This document shows, piece by piece, positions 8,098-15,749 of a stretch of 38,583 nucleotides of DNA; position 1 is the first letter of the stretch; every line of letters starts with the position of its first letter. The stretch spans positions 1 to 38,583 of the forward strand of contig JAUVXF010000026.1 of NCBI GenBank assembly GCA_030603695.1, read 5' to 3'. The stretch is from Natronohydrobacter sp. Lineage in GTDB: Bacteria > Pseudomonadota > Alphaproteobacteria > Rhodobacterales > Rhodobacteraceae. A program made the position numbers and the translations under genes. The notes beneath the pieces were generated by a model that saw only the letters and a program-made list of their open reading frames with translations, had not been told where the DNA came from and ran no database searches.

Positions 8098-9581
8098 GCG
8101 GGTTGCCGTGCCACATAGTGCAGGATCGTGGCTTGCACCCCTTCCGCCGCCAAAAGCGAATGCCAGCGGCAAAACGCATCAGCAAAGCGCGGCGCGTCCT
8201 TCACCTCGTGGTATAGCGGCAGATGTTCCAGCCATGCGGCAGGGGTTTTCTGCGCCGCCTGTGCCGCCGCCTGAAGGCTTGGCCATAGCGGGTCATTGGC
8301 CTCTATGATGCTGCCATCTTCGCGCTGTCCAAGGCAATAGCGCGCCCACAGGGCAGAGGCCAAGGCCAACCCTTCCACAGGCAGGCCCCGCGCCAGCCCG
8401 TCGCGGATGGAGGGCAGCAAAAACCCCGCATGGCGGCTGGAGCCATCAAAGGCCACGCGCCGGGTGGTATCGCGGATTTCGGGGTTGGCAAAGCGCCCTT
8501 CAATCAGATCAATATAGGCCATGGCCGATAGCCCCGGCACGGGCGCCACATGCGGGGCAATCTCCTCGCGGGTGATTTTGCCAAACATCGCGCGAATGCC
8601 CGCATGCGCCATTGTGGCGGCAATCGTGCCAAGGCCCAGCAATTCGCCTGCGGCACAGATCACCTGATGGCCGCCGTTCAATATGCGGATTTTCATGGTT
8701 TCATAAGCATGCACATCGGGGGTGAATACAGCGCCTGCGCGGCCCCAATCCGGGCGGCCCGCGCAAAAATCATCCTCTATCACCCATTGGCGAAAGCTTT
8801 CATGTGTGACAGGGGCGGCATCTGCAATGCCAAAGCCCTGCGCAAGGGCAATCTCTCTTGGCCCTGTGGCGGGCACAATGCAATCTACCATGCTGTTGGG
8901 AAAGCTGCACTGCGCCGCGATCCAATCGGCCAGATCAGGATCGGACAGGCGCGCAAGCCCTACAACTGTCTGGCGCAAAACGGCGCCATTTCCTTGCAGA
9001 TTGTCACAAGACAGCCCTGTGAACGGCCCCAATCCCCGCGCGCGCCGCAGGCGCAATGCGGCAACCATGGCCCCAAAGGCCGTGCGCGGGGTGGTGGGGT
9101 GGCTTGCATCATGGCGGATATCGGCATGGCTTGTATCCAGCCCGCCGGTTTCGGGGTCAAGGTAATAGCCGCCCTCTGTCACTGTCAGCGAAACGATGCG
9201 GATATCTGGCTGTGCCATGCGCGCGATCAGCGCGGCATTGTCGCTTTCTACGGGCAGGAAATCCACCATTGCGCCAGTGACTTCGGCGGATTTGCCCAGC
9301 GGATCAAGCTCTATCAGCGTGGTCAGGCAATCTTGGGCCAGCAGTTTCGTGCGCATTGCGGCATCACCGGGGCGCACACCTGCGCCCAGTATCGCCCAAT
9401 CCTGCGCCAGCCCCATTTGCATCAGGCGGTGGGTGTACCAAGCCTGATGCGCCCGGTGAAAATTGCCAAGCCCGATATGCACAATCCCCGCACTAAGGGC
9501 GCTGCGGTCATATTGCGGGACAGATACACGGGCCGGAATTTGGCCCAATCCCGCCACAGACAGGGGTATCAGCTCATCCAT
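8094..9581 (-). CDS. mtlK: Mannitol 2-dehydrogenase (polyol-specific long-chain dehydrogenase)
   Basis: This is a 495-residue NAD-dependent enzyme that oxidises D-mannitol to D-fructose, and commonly D-arabitol to D-xylulose. The N-terminal Rossmann fingerprint VHIGLGNFHRAHQ (about residues 34-46) and the family catalytic signature K297-x4-N302-x2-H305 (KIRILNGGH) are both intact, and the length matches Rhodobacter MtlK. The start codon lies inside the end of smoS: the two genes overlap by 13 nt in different frames. The downstream xylulokinase overlaps by 4 nt. Fructuronate reductase and tagaturonate reductase belong to the same superfamily, but the polyol transporter and sorbitol dehydrogenase alongside make mannitol dehydrogenase the best call. 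Confidence 0.93.
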   Translation of the reverse strand: MDELIPLSVAGLGQIPARVSVPQYDRSALSAGIVHIGLGNFHRAHQAWYTHRLMQMGLAQDWAILGAGVRPGDAAMRTKLLAQDCLTTLIELDPLGKSAEVTGAMVDFLPVESDNAALIARMAQPDIRIVSLTVTEGGYYLDPETGGLDTSHADIRHDASHPTTPRTAFGAMVAALRLRRARGLGPFTGLSCDNLQGNGAVLRQTVVGLARLSDPDLADWIAAQCSFPNSMVDCIVPATGPREIALAQGFGIADAAPVTHESFRQWVIEDDFCAGRPDWGRAGAVFTPDVHAYETMKIRILNGGHQVICAAGELLGLGTIAATMAHAGIRAMFGKITREEIAPHVAPVPGLSAMAYIDLIEGRFANPEIRDTTRRVAFDGSSRHAGFLLPSIRDGLARGLPVEGLALASALWARYCLGQREDGSIIEANDPLWPSLQAAAQAAQKTPAAWLEHLPLYHEVKDAPRFADAFCRWHSLLAAEGVQATILHYVARQPA

Positions 9582-10342
9582 TGGCCACCATCCACATTAT
9601 AGGTTTGTGCCACGATGTAATCAGCTTCGGCAGAGGCCAGAAACACGGCCATCCCCGTCAGATCCTCGGCCAGGCCCATGCGCCCGAACGGGACACCTGC
9701 GCCGACTTCGCGTTTTTTCTGGCCCGGCGCCTTGCCTTCATATTTCGCAAAGAATGCGTCCACCCCGTCCCAATGTTCGCCATCCACGACACCGGGCGCG
9801 ATGGCGTTCACATTGATCCCGTATTTGATCAGATCCAGCCCTGCCGATTGCGTGAGGCTGATAATCGCGGCCTTGGAGGCGCAATAGACAGCCACAAGCG
9901 CCTCTCCGCGCCGCCCGGCCTGAGAGGCCATATTGATAATCTTGCCCCCACCCCCGCGCGCAATCATATGCTTTGCAACAGCCTGAAGCGTGAACAGCGT
10001 GCCCGAAACATTGATATCAAAACAGCGCGCATAGTCTGCGCGTGTAATCTCTGCGATCGGGGCGGCGGTGAAAATGGCTGCATTGTTGATCAGAATGTCA
10101 ATCTGGCCAAACTGCGCCACAGTTGCCGCGATGGCGGCATCAATGCTCTGTTGGCAGGTAACATCCATCTGCACCGCCAAGGCCCCATCCCCCAGAGTGG
10201 CGGCCTCGGCCTGCGCGCGTGCGATATCTATATCGGCCAGCACCACCCGCGCGCCTTCGCGGATATAGGCTTTGGCAAAGGCCAGACCAATGCCACGCGC
10301 GGCCCCGGTGATCAGGGCGGTTTTTCCGTGCAACCGTGTCAT
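9569..10342 (-). CDS. smoS: Sorbitol (L-iditol) 2-dehydrogenase, short-chain dehydrogenase family
   Basis: This is a 257-residue classical SDR. It carries the cofactor motif TGAARGIG (residues 12-19), the NNAA element near residue 86-89 and the catalytic S140, Y153 and K157 (YCASK). The aspartate at the end of the second strand (LADID) indicates NAD preference. The segment [19 protein letters not shown] is typical of Rhodobacter sorbitol dehydrogenase SmoS, which converts sorbitol to fructose and galactitol to tagatose. Its ATG overlaps the stop of the ATPase gene by 4 nt and its end overlaps mtlK by 13 nt, so the three genes should be translated in a coupled way. Confidence 0.92.
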   Translation of the reverse strand: MTRLHGKTALITGAARGIGLAFAKAYIREGARVVLADIDIARAQAEAATLGDGALAVQMDVTCQQSIDAAIAATVAQFGQIDILINNAAIFTAAPIAEITRADYARCFDINVSGTLFTLQAVAKHMIARGGGGKIINMASQAGRRGEALVAVYCASKAAIISLTQSAGLDLIKYGINVNAIAPGVVDGEHWDGVDAFFAKYEGKAPGQKKREVGAGVPFGRMGLAEDLTGMAVFLASAEADYIVAQTYNVDGGQWMS

Positions 10343-11343
10343 GCGATGCGCAGCCCCTCTGCATCAAAGCGGTGGATCATGTCCGCGCGCGGGGTCAGAT
10401 AAATCTGATCGCCATATTTGAAACCAACCTCGCCATCGGCGCGCACTGTCACACTCTCGCCCAGCCCGGTGTTCTGGACATGAAAAAACGTGTCAGACCC
10501 CAGATGTTCCGATACCCCGACAACGCCCGGCCATCTGCCTTCGCTTGCGGAAATGCTGATATGCTCTGGCCGTATACCGATGGTTGTGGCGTCATGCTTG
10601 GCCGCTTCTGGCCCTGTTATCAGGTTCATTTTCGGAGAACCGATAAAGCCCGCCACAAACAGATTGCGCGGCGCGCGATACAGTTCCAGCGGGCTGCCCA
10701 CCTGTTCGATATGGCCTGCGCGCAGCACGACAATCTTGTCGGCCATTGTCATCGCTTCCACCTGATCATGGGTAACATAGATCATGGTGGTTTTCAGGCG
10801 TTTGTGCAGCTCGCTGATTTCCAGTCGCATGCCAACGCGCAAGGCGGCATCCAGATTTGACAGCGGTTCGTCAAACAGGAATGCGGCGGGTTCGCGCACG
10901 ATGGCGCGGCCAATGGCAACGCGCTGGCGTTGCCCGCCCGATAGCTGGCCGGGCCGGCGTTCCAGATAATCGGTCAGGTTCAGCACTTCGGCGGCCTGCG
11001 TGACGCGGCGATCCTGTTCTGCCTTGTCCAGCCCTGCCATGCGCAGCGGAAAGGCAATATTTTTGCGCACTGTCATATGCGGATACAGCGCGTAGGATTG
11101 AAACACCATTGCCAGCCCGCGCTTGGCAGGCGGGATGGTGGCGCTTGGTTTGCCGTCAATCCGTATCTCGCCAGAGGTGACATCTTCGAGCCCCGCAATC
11201 AGGCGCAGCAGGGTTGATTTGCCGCAGCCCGACGGGCCAACAAAGACCGCGAATTCGCCATCTTCGATTGTCAGGTTCAAGGGCGGTATGACAGTGACAT
11301 CACCAAAGCGCTTCGTCACCTGTTCCAGAACGATTTGTCCCAT
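10339..11343 (-). CDS. smoK: Polyol ABC transporter ATP-binding protein
   Basis: This is a 334-residue ATPase of the MalK/UgpC type that powers the sorbitol/mannitol importer. It has Walker [10 protein letters not shown] (36-44), Q-loop Q82, signature LSGGQ (134-138), Walker B FLFDEP (155-160) and the H-loop in YVTHDQ. A C-terminal MOP/OB-type domain (about residues 240-334), containing GIRPEHI and ending with [10 protein letters not shown], is characteristic of the carbohydrate subgroup. It lies 12 nt downstream of the second permease gene and overlaps smoS by 4 nt. Confidence 0.93.
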   Translation of the reverse strand: MGQIVLEQVTKRFGDVTVIPPLNLTIEDGEFAVFVGPSGCGKSTLLRLIAGLEDVTSGEIRIDGKPSATIPPAKRGLAMVFQSYALYPHMTVRKNIAFPLRMAGLDKAEQDRRVTQAAEVLNLTDYLERRPGQLSGGQRQRVAIGRAIVREPAAFLFDEPLSNLDAALRVGMRLEISELHKRLKTTMIYVTHDQVEAMTMADKIVVLRAGHIEQVGSPLELYRAPRNLFVAGFIGSPKMNLITGPEAAKHDATTIGIRPEHISISASEGRWPGVVGVSEHLGSDTFFHVQNTGLGESVTVRADGEVGFKYGDQIYLTPRADMIHRFDAEGLRIA

Positions 11344-11355
11344 GAGAGTTGTTCC

Positions 11356-12186
11356 TTATTTCACGGCGCCAAAGGTCAGACCGCGCACAAGTTGTTTCTG
11401 GCTGAACCAGCCAAGGATCAGGATTGGCGCAATCGCCATTGTCGAGGCCGCAGAGAGTTTTGCGTAAAACAACCCTTCGGGGCTGGAATAGCTGGCAATG
11501 AACGCTGTCAGGGGGGCTGCGCGCGCCGCCGTCAGGTTCAATGTCCAGAATGCCTCGTTCCAGGCCAGGATGATGTTGAGAAGCACCGTGGATGCAATGC
11601 CGGGGATTGCCATGGGGGTGAGCACATACAAGATTTCCTCGCGCAGCCCCGCGCCGTCCATGCGCGCGGCTTCCAGTATCTCGCCGGGGATTTCCTTGAA
11701 ATAGGTGTAGAGCATCCACACCATGATCGGCAGATTGATCAGCATCAGCACGATGGTTAGCCCGATGCGCGTATCCAACAGCCCAAGCTGGATGAAAATC
11801 AGATAGATCGGATACAGCACCCCAACCGCAGGCAGCATCTTGGTAGAAAGCATCCAGAGCAGAATGTCCTTGGTGCGGTTCGAGGGCACAAAGGCCATCG
11901 ACCATGCGGCAGGAATGGCGATGATCATGCCAAGGATCGTTGATCCCCCGGCAATGATGATCGAATTCCACAAAAACCGGCTATAGTTGGAACGTTCCTG
12001 CACTACGCGGTAATTTTCCAGTGTCCAGTCAAAGAAAAACCACACGGGCGGATCGGCAATCGCCTGTGCCTCGGTTTTGAAGCTGGTCAGGATTGTCCAC
12101 AGGATCGGGAAAAAGAGCACCAGCCCGATCCCCCAGGCGATAGCGGTGTTCAGGGTCTTGCGTTGTGTCGTGACAGAGCGTGCCAT
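11356..12186 (-). CDS. smoG: Polyol ABC transporter permease, MalG type
   Basis: This is a 276-residue inner-membrane permease with about six membrane segments. The cytoplasmic EAA loop (EILEAARMDGAGLREEILYVLTP) that docks onto the ATPase is clear. The conserved C-terminal run GLTFGAVK is typical of CUT1 permeases of the MalG class. The ATG at 12186 follows GGGGGAAGG. The reading frame is open upstream, but those residues lie within the end of smoF and show no family character. The gap to smoF is 10 nt. Confidence 0.92.
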   Translation of the reverse strand: MARSVTTQRKTLNTAIAWGIGLVLFFPILWTILTSFKTEAQAIADPPVWFFFDWTLENYRVVQERSNYSRFLWNSIIIAGGSTILGMIIAIPAAWSMAFVPSNRTKDILLWMLSTKMLPAVGVLYPIYLIFIQLGLLDTRIGLTIVLMLINLPIMVWMLYTYFKEIPGEILEAARMDGAGLREEILYVLTPMAIPGIASTVLLNIILAWNEAFWTLNLTAARAAPLTAFIASYSSPEGLFYAKLSAASTMAIAPILILGWFSQKQLVRGLTFGAVK

Positions 12187-12196
12187 GCCTTCCCCC

Positions 12197-13063
12197 TTAC
12201 CGATCCAGATTTTTGCCAACGATGCGCATGAGAAGCAGCGCAAAGATATTGGCCAGAATGACCGCATAAATCCCCCCGGCAGAGCCAAGCCCCACATTCT
12301 GGCTTTCCAGCACGCGCTGGAAGATCAGATATGTCAGGGTGCGTGTGCCAAAAGAGCCTTGGGTCGTGACGAAGATTTCGGCAAATATGGCCAGCAGAAA
12401 GATGGTCTGAATCAAGATCACGATCGTCACGGCGCGTGACAGATGCGGCAGGATTATATGCCAGAACCGCGACAGCACCGGGGCGCCATCCATCTCTGCG
12501 GCCTCCAGTTGTTCGCTGTCGAGGGATTGAATGGCCGTCAGCAAGATGAGTGTGGCAAAGGGCAACCATTGCCAAGACACAATCAGGATGATCGACAGCA
12601 TGGACGCATCCGACAACCAGATCACCGGATCGGCCCCGAAATATCGCCACAGATGCGATAACAGCCCGTTATTTGGGTCCATGAACATATTCTTCCACAC
12701 CAACCCGGAAACAGTTGGCATGACAAAGAAGGGTGCGATGACCAGAATACGCACAATCCCCTGGCCCCACATGGGCTGATCCAGCAGGATCGCCAGCAAA
12801 ATGCCAAGGATAACCGTAATCAGCAGCACGCCGCCCACAATGATCACAGTGGCCTGAATAGCGGGCCAGAAGGCGCTGGAACTGACAAACCGGGCGTAAT
12901 TTTCAAAACCGACCCAGCCCTGAAACCCGCCCCGCAAGGGCAAGAAGCGCTGGAAAGAGAAAATCAGCGTCAGCGTGAGGGGCACCAGCATCCAGCCCAG
13001 AAGCAGGATGACCGCAGGTGCCAGCATAAGCCGCGCAGAAAAGCGCGAAGCCTTTGTGGACAT
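12197..13063 (-). CDS. smoF: Polyol ABC transporter permease, MalF type
   Basis: This is a 288-residue inner-membrane permease of the CUT1 class with about six membrane spans. The EAA loop EQLEAAEMDGAPVLSRFWHIILP lies near residues 185-207. The N-terminal region (SFQRFLPL, then WVGFENYARF) is typical of sorbitol/mannitol and sn-glycerol-3-phosphate permeases. It begins 99 nt downstream of the binding-protein gene, across a spacer with two hairpins, and would form the membrane channel with SmoG. Confidence 0.92.
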   Translation of the reverse strand: MSTKASRFSARLMLAPAVILLLGWMLVPLTLTLIFSFQRFLPLRGGFQGWVGFENYARFVSSSAFWPAIQATVIIVGGVLLITVILGILLAILLDQPMWGQGIVRILVIAPFFVMPTVSGLVWKNMFMDPNNGLLSHLWRYFGADPVIWLSDASMLSIILIVSWQWLPFATLILLTAIQSLDSEQLEAAEMDGAPVLSRFWHIILPHLSRAVTIVILIQTIFLLAIFAEIFVTTQGSFGTRTLTYLIFQRVLESQNVGLGSAGGIYAVILANIFALLLMRIVGKNLDR

Positions 13064-13082
13064 GGCACTGGACTTTCTTCAG

Positions 13083-13151
13083 GGCAAGCCGGGCTTGCCA
13101 GTGATGGGCAAAGCAAGAGGGGGCAACCGGGGCAGGCCAGACCCGCCCCGG
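13083..13151 (-). other. Two intercistronic hairpins between smoE and smoF
   Basis: Directly after the binding-protein stop, 13127-13133 (CCGGGGC) pairs with 13145-13151 (GCCCCGG) across an 11-nt loop. Then 13083-13089 (GGCAAGC) pairs with 13093-13099 (GCTTGCC) across a 3-nt loop. Neither is followed by a T run, so they are more likely mRNA-stabilising or partly attenuating structures than full terminators. Such elements commonly let a periplasmic binding protein be made in excess over its permeases. Confidence 0.6.
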
Positions 13152-13162
13152 CGCAAGCAGGC

Positions 13163-14467
13163 TTAGTAGCCCGCTGCTTCCATTTCATCTGTCACCAGCG
13201 CCTGTGCCCGTGCAAGGGCCTGTTCTGGTGTCAGTTGCCCGGCAACCATGGCCGAGAATTCCTGCCCGGCAGATGTGCCGATGCCCGCCCATTCCGGGAT
13301 CGCAACAAACTGGATGCCCACATAGGGAACCGGATCAACAGTCGGATTGTTGGGATCGGCGGCATTGATGGAACGCAAGGTCATGTCCGCAAAGGGCACG
13401 CTGGCATATTCCGGGTTCTCATACAGCGAGATGCGGCTTCCGGGGGGCACATTTGCCCAACCTTCCCGCGCGGCCACCAGTTCCAGATAATCCTTCGAGG
13501 TTGCCCAGTTGATGAACTGCATCGCGGCCTCTTCCTGCTGCGTTCCTGCCGGGATGGCCAAGGCCCAGGCCCAAAGCCAGTTTGCCCGCTTTTCCAGCCC
13601 TTCCTTGTTGGGTGCCAGTGCGAAGCCAACGCGATCCGCCACAGTGGAATCGTTGGGGTTTGTCACGAAGCTGGCCGCCACAGTCGCATCAATCCACATG
13701 CCGCAGCGCCCTTGCTGGAACAGGGTCAGGTTTTCATTGAACCCGTTATTCGCCGCACCGGGCGGGCCGTAGTTTTGCAGCAGATTATTGTAGAATGTCA
13801 CCGCTTCCAGCCATTCGGGGCTGTCCAGCTGGGCATTCCAATCTTCATCGAACCAGCGCGCGCCAAAGGAATTGGCCACTGTGGTGATAAAGGCCATATT
13901 CTCGCCCCAGCCCGCACGCCCGCGAATGCAAATGCCGTTGATGTTGTTGTCACGGTCGGTCATGGCCGCTGCGGCGGCTTCGATATCGGCCCATGTCGGT
14001 TCTTGCGGCATTTCCAGCCCGGCCGCTTCCATCAGATCGGTGCGATACATCACCATAGAGCTTTCGCCGTAAAACGGTGCCGCATAAAGGCTGCCATCGA
14101 AGGACAAGCCAGCGCGCATGGCGGGCAGGATATCATCTTTATCATAGTCTTCGGGCAGGCCGTCCAAAGAGACCAGCCAGCCGCGCTCTGCCCAGATCGG
14201 GGTTTCATACATGCCGATTGTCATGATGTCGAACTGGCCACCACTGGTGGCGATATCTTGCGTCACGCGCTGGCGCAGGATGTTTTCTTCCAGGATCACC
14301 CATTCAAGGTTGATGCCCGTTGCTTCGGTGAATTCGCTGCTCAGACCCTGCATGCGGATCATATCGCCATTATTCACGGTTGCGATTGTAAGTGTCTGGG
14401 CAAAGGCGCCTGACGCCGTAACAAGCGCAATCGCCGTTGATGCCACAAGTGACTTTCCATGTCCCAT
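13163..14467 (-). CDS. smoE: Periplasmic sorbitol/mannitol-binding protein of the polyol ABC transporter
   Basis: This is a 434-residue extracellular solute-binding protein of family 1. The N-terminus MGHGKSLVASTAIALVTASGAFAQ is a normal Sec signal peptide with an A-x-A cleavage site before residue 24. The mature part opens with LTIATVNNGDMIRMQGL and carries EFTEATGINLEWVILEENILRQRVTQ, the shape seen in polyol-binding SmoE/MtlE proteins. It is the first gene of the smoEFGK-smoS-mtlK-xylB-kinase operon and follows a strong GGAGG. A long-loop aromatic cluster (NWLWAWALAIPAG) near residue 285 probably lies at the sugar-binding cleft. The substrate assignment rests on the dehydrogenases in the same operon. 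Confidence 0.93.
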   Translation of the reverse strand: MGHGKSLVASTAIALVTASGAFAQTLTIATVNNGDMIRMQGLSSEFTEATGINLEWVILEENILRQRVTQDIATSGGQFDIMTIGMYETPIWAERGWLVSLDGLPEDYDKDDILPAMRAGLSFDGSLYAAPFYGESSMVMYRTDLMEAAGLEMPQEPTWADIEAAAAAMTDRDNNINGICIRGRAGWGENMAFITTVANSFGARWFDEDWNAQLDSPEWLEAVTFYNNLLQNYGPPGAANNGFNENLTLFQQGRCGMWIDATVAASFVTNPNDSTVADRVGFALAPNKEGLEKRANWLWAWALAIPAGTQQEEAAMQFINWATSKDYLELVAAREGWANVPPGSRISLYENPEYASVPFADMTLRSINAADPNNPTVDPVPYVGIQFVAIPEWAGIGTSAGQEFSAMVAGQLTPEQALARAQALVTDEMEAAGY

Positions 14468-14500
14468 CTGAGTCCTCCCTGAACGATGTGGGTGCTTAGG

Positions 14501-14530
14501 ACATTAGTGGAAATATTATCACGCGGTCAA
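14501..14530 (-). promoter_or_regulatory. Candidate smo operon promoter
   Basis: Read on the minus strand, TTGACC (14530-14525) and TAATGT (14506-14501) are spaced by 18 nt in the AT-rich gap between the LacI gene and smoE, giving plausible -35 and -10 elements. A 10-bp palindrome ATAAATTTAT (14548-14557) lies just upstream and overlaps the regulator stop codon; it is a possible operator. This is judged by eye only. Confidence 0.4.
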
Positions 14531-14553
14531 TATAAATTTTACTCGCGATAAAT

Positions 14554-15585
14554 TTATGCCGATTTCCGCAAGACAAGCTTTGTGGGATACAGGAATTCTT
14601 CGCGCGTATCGGGGATCGTGCCATCTTCGACCATGTGAAACAGCACCTCTACGGCCTTGTTGGACACGGCGTCATAATCATGTGCGACAGTTGTCAGCGG
14701 CGGGCAGGTGAAGCGCGAAACGGGATGATCGTCATGCGACATCACCCGCATTGCGTGGCTCTCGCCGTATCCCACCGAAAGCCCCATCTCGAAACAGGCC
14801 GTCAGAAACCCGACAGCAAGCCGATCATTGCTGCACAGCACCGTATTGGTGGGCAAGGCGTTCTCTCTGATGGCTTTCAACCCGCCTTCATAGCCAATAC
14901 GCTCGAAATCCCAGCCTTCGCCTTCGATTCTGATGATATGGGGCACCAGCCCCAATCGTTCCATATTGGCCACATAGGCAAGGCGGCGTTTGTTTGCATT
15001 GGGGTTGGCGGGATTGCGCATTTCAAAAAACACAGGCGATGATCCGGTGCGCACCAGATATTCCACGCTTTGAGTCACAAAATCATTATTGTCAGAGCCA
15101 ACAAAAACTTTGCCCACCCCGTCTATATTGCTGTCAAAAAGCACGGTTGGCACATCGGCGCAAAACCGTTCTATTGCTGCCCGATCCGACACCCGCCCCA
15201 GTGGCGCCAGCAAAACCCCGGCAGGTTTGAGCACGCGCAAACTGTCCAGAATCGCGTTTTCCAACTGTTGCTCGCCATGGGCTGAAAACAGGATCGGCCA
15301 AAACCCGGCATCAATGCAGCGCCGTTCGATTTTGCGCGCGATTTCGGCAAAGAAGGGATCTGCAAGATAGGGCACAACCACGCCCACAATCTTGGTCAAT
15401 TTGCGATTTTGGTTCATCGCGAAGATATTGGGGCGGAAATCATAATGCTCCAGCGCAGCTTCTATCCGCTTGCGCGTGGTCTGGCGCACGCTGTCTGGGT
15501 CTTGGAAGTATTTGGAAATTGTCGGGCGCGAAATGCCACTAACGGCCGCGAATTCTTCCATATTCCGAATTTTCTGCCCGCTCAC
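14554..15585 (-). CDS. LacI family transcriptional regulator of the polyol operon
   Basis: This is a 343-residue regulator with an N-terminal helix-turn-helix (FAAVSGISRPTISKYFQDPDSV, about residues 11-32), the hinge-side segment RIEAALEHYDFRPN and a periplasmic-binding-protein-like effector domain starting near VGVVVPYLADPFF. I start at the GTG at 15585, preceded by GGGCGGG, because the domain begins at KIRNMEEF; an ATG at 15561 would trim its first helix. The frame is open further upstream but those residues look noncoding. It lies 86 nt upstream of smoE on the same strand, so it most likely controls that operon in response to a polyol. It could repress or activate; the sequence does not decide. 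Confidence 0.88.
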   Translation of the reverse strand: MSGQKIRNMEEFAAVSGISRPTISKYFQDPDSVRQTTRKRIEAALEHYDFRPNIFAMNQNRKLTKIVGVVVPYLADPFFAEIARKIERRCIDAGFWPILFSAHGEQQLENAILDSLRVLKPAGVLLAPLGRVSDRAAIERFCADVPTVLFDSNIDGVGKVFVGSDNNDFVTQSVEYLVRTGSSPVFFEMRNPANPNANKRRLAYVANMERLGLVPHIIRIEGEGWDFERIGYEGGLKAIRENALPTNTVLCSNDRLAVGFLTACFEMGLSVGYGESHAMRVMSHDDHPVSRFTCPPLTTVAHDYDAVSNKAVEVLFHMVEDGTIPDTREEFLYPTKLVLRKSA

Positions 15586-15698
15586 CTGATCCCGCCCTTT
15601 ATATCCCGGCCAAATGTAAATCTTGCCGAGTTTACAGTAATATTTTCGCGCGCAAATTTTCAACCTGCAAATTGAAAAATTGGCGTCTGAAACGCAGG

Positions 15699-15727
15699 GA
15701 TGCTGCCGCGCGGGGCGCGGCAGCATC
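15699..15727 (-). terminator. Strong hairpin after the ATPase gene, likely terminator
   Basis: A 13-bp perfect stem, 15699-15711 against 15715-15727, has a GGG loop and lies 22 nt past the ATPase stop on the minus strand. A T-rich run follows only after about 20 nt, so factor-independent termination may be incomplete. It separates the antiporter operon from the LacI gene. Confidence 0.65.
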
Positions 15728-15749
15728 TTGTAATAGGGGCGGTATGGGA

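Noticed and set aside
15699-15727. Perfect inverted repeat considered as a transposon end or attachment site
   Set aside because: It is a single hairpin placed just after the ATPase stop, with no second copy, target duplication or transposase nearby; a transcript end is simpler.
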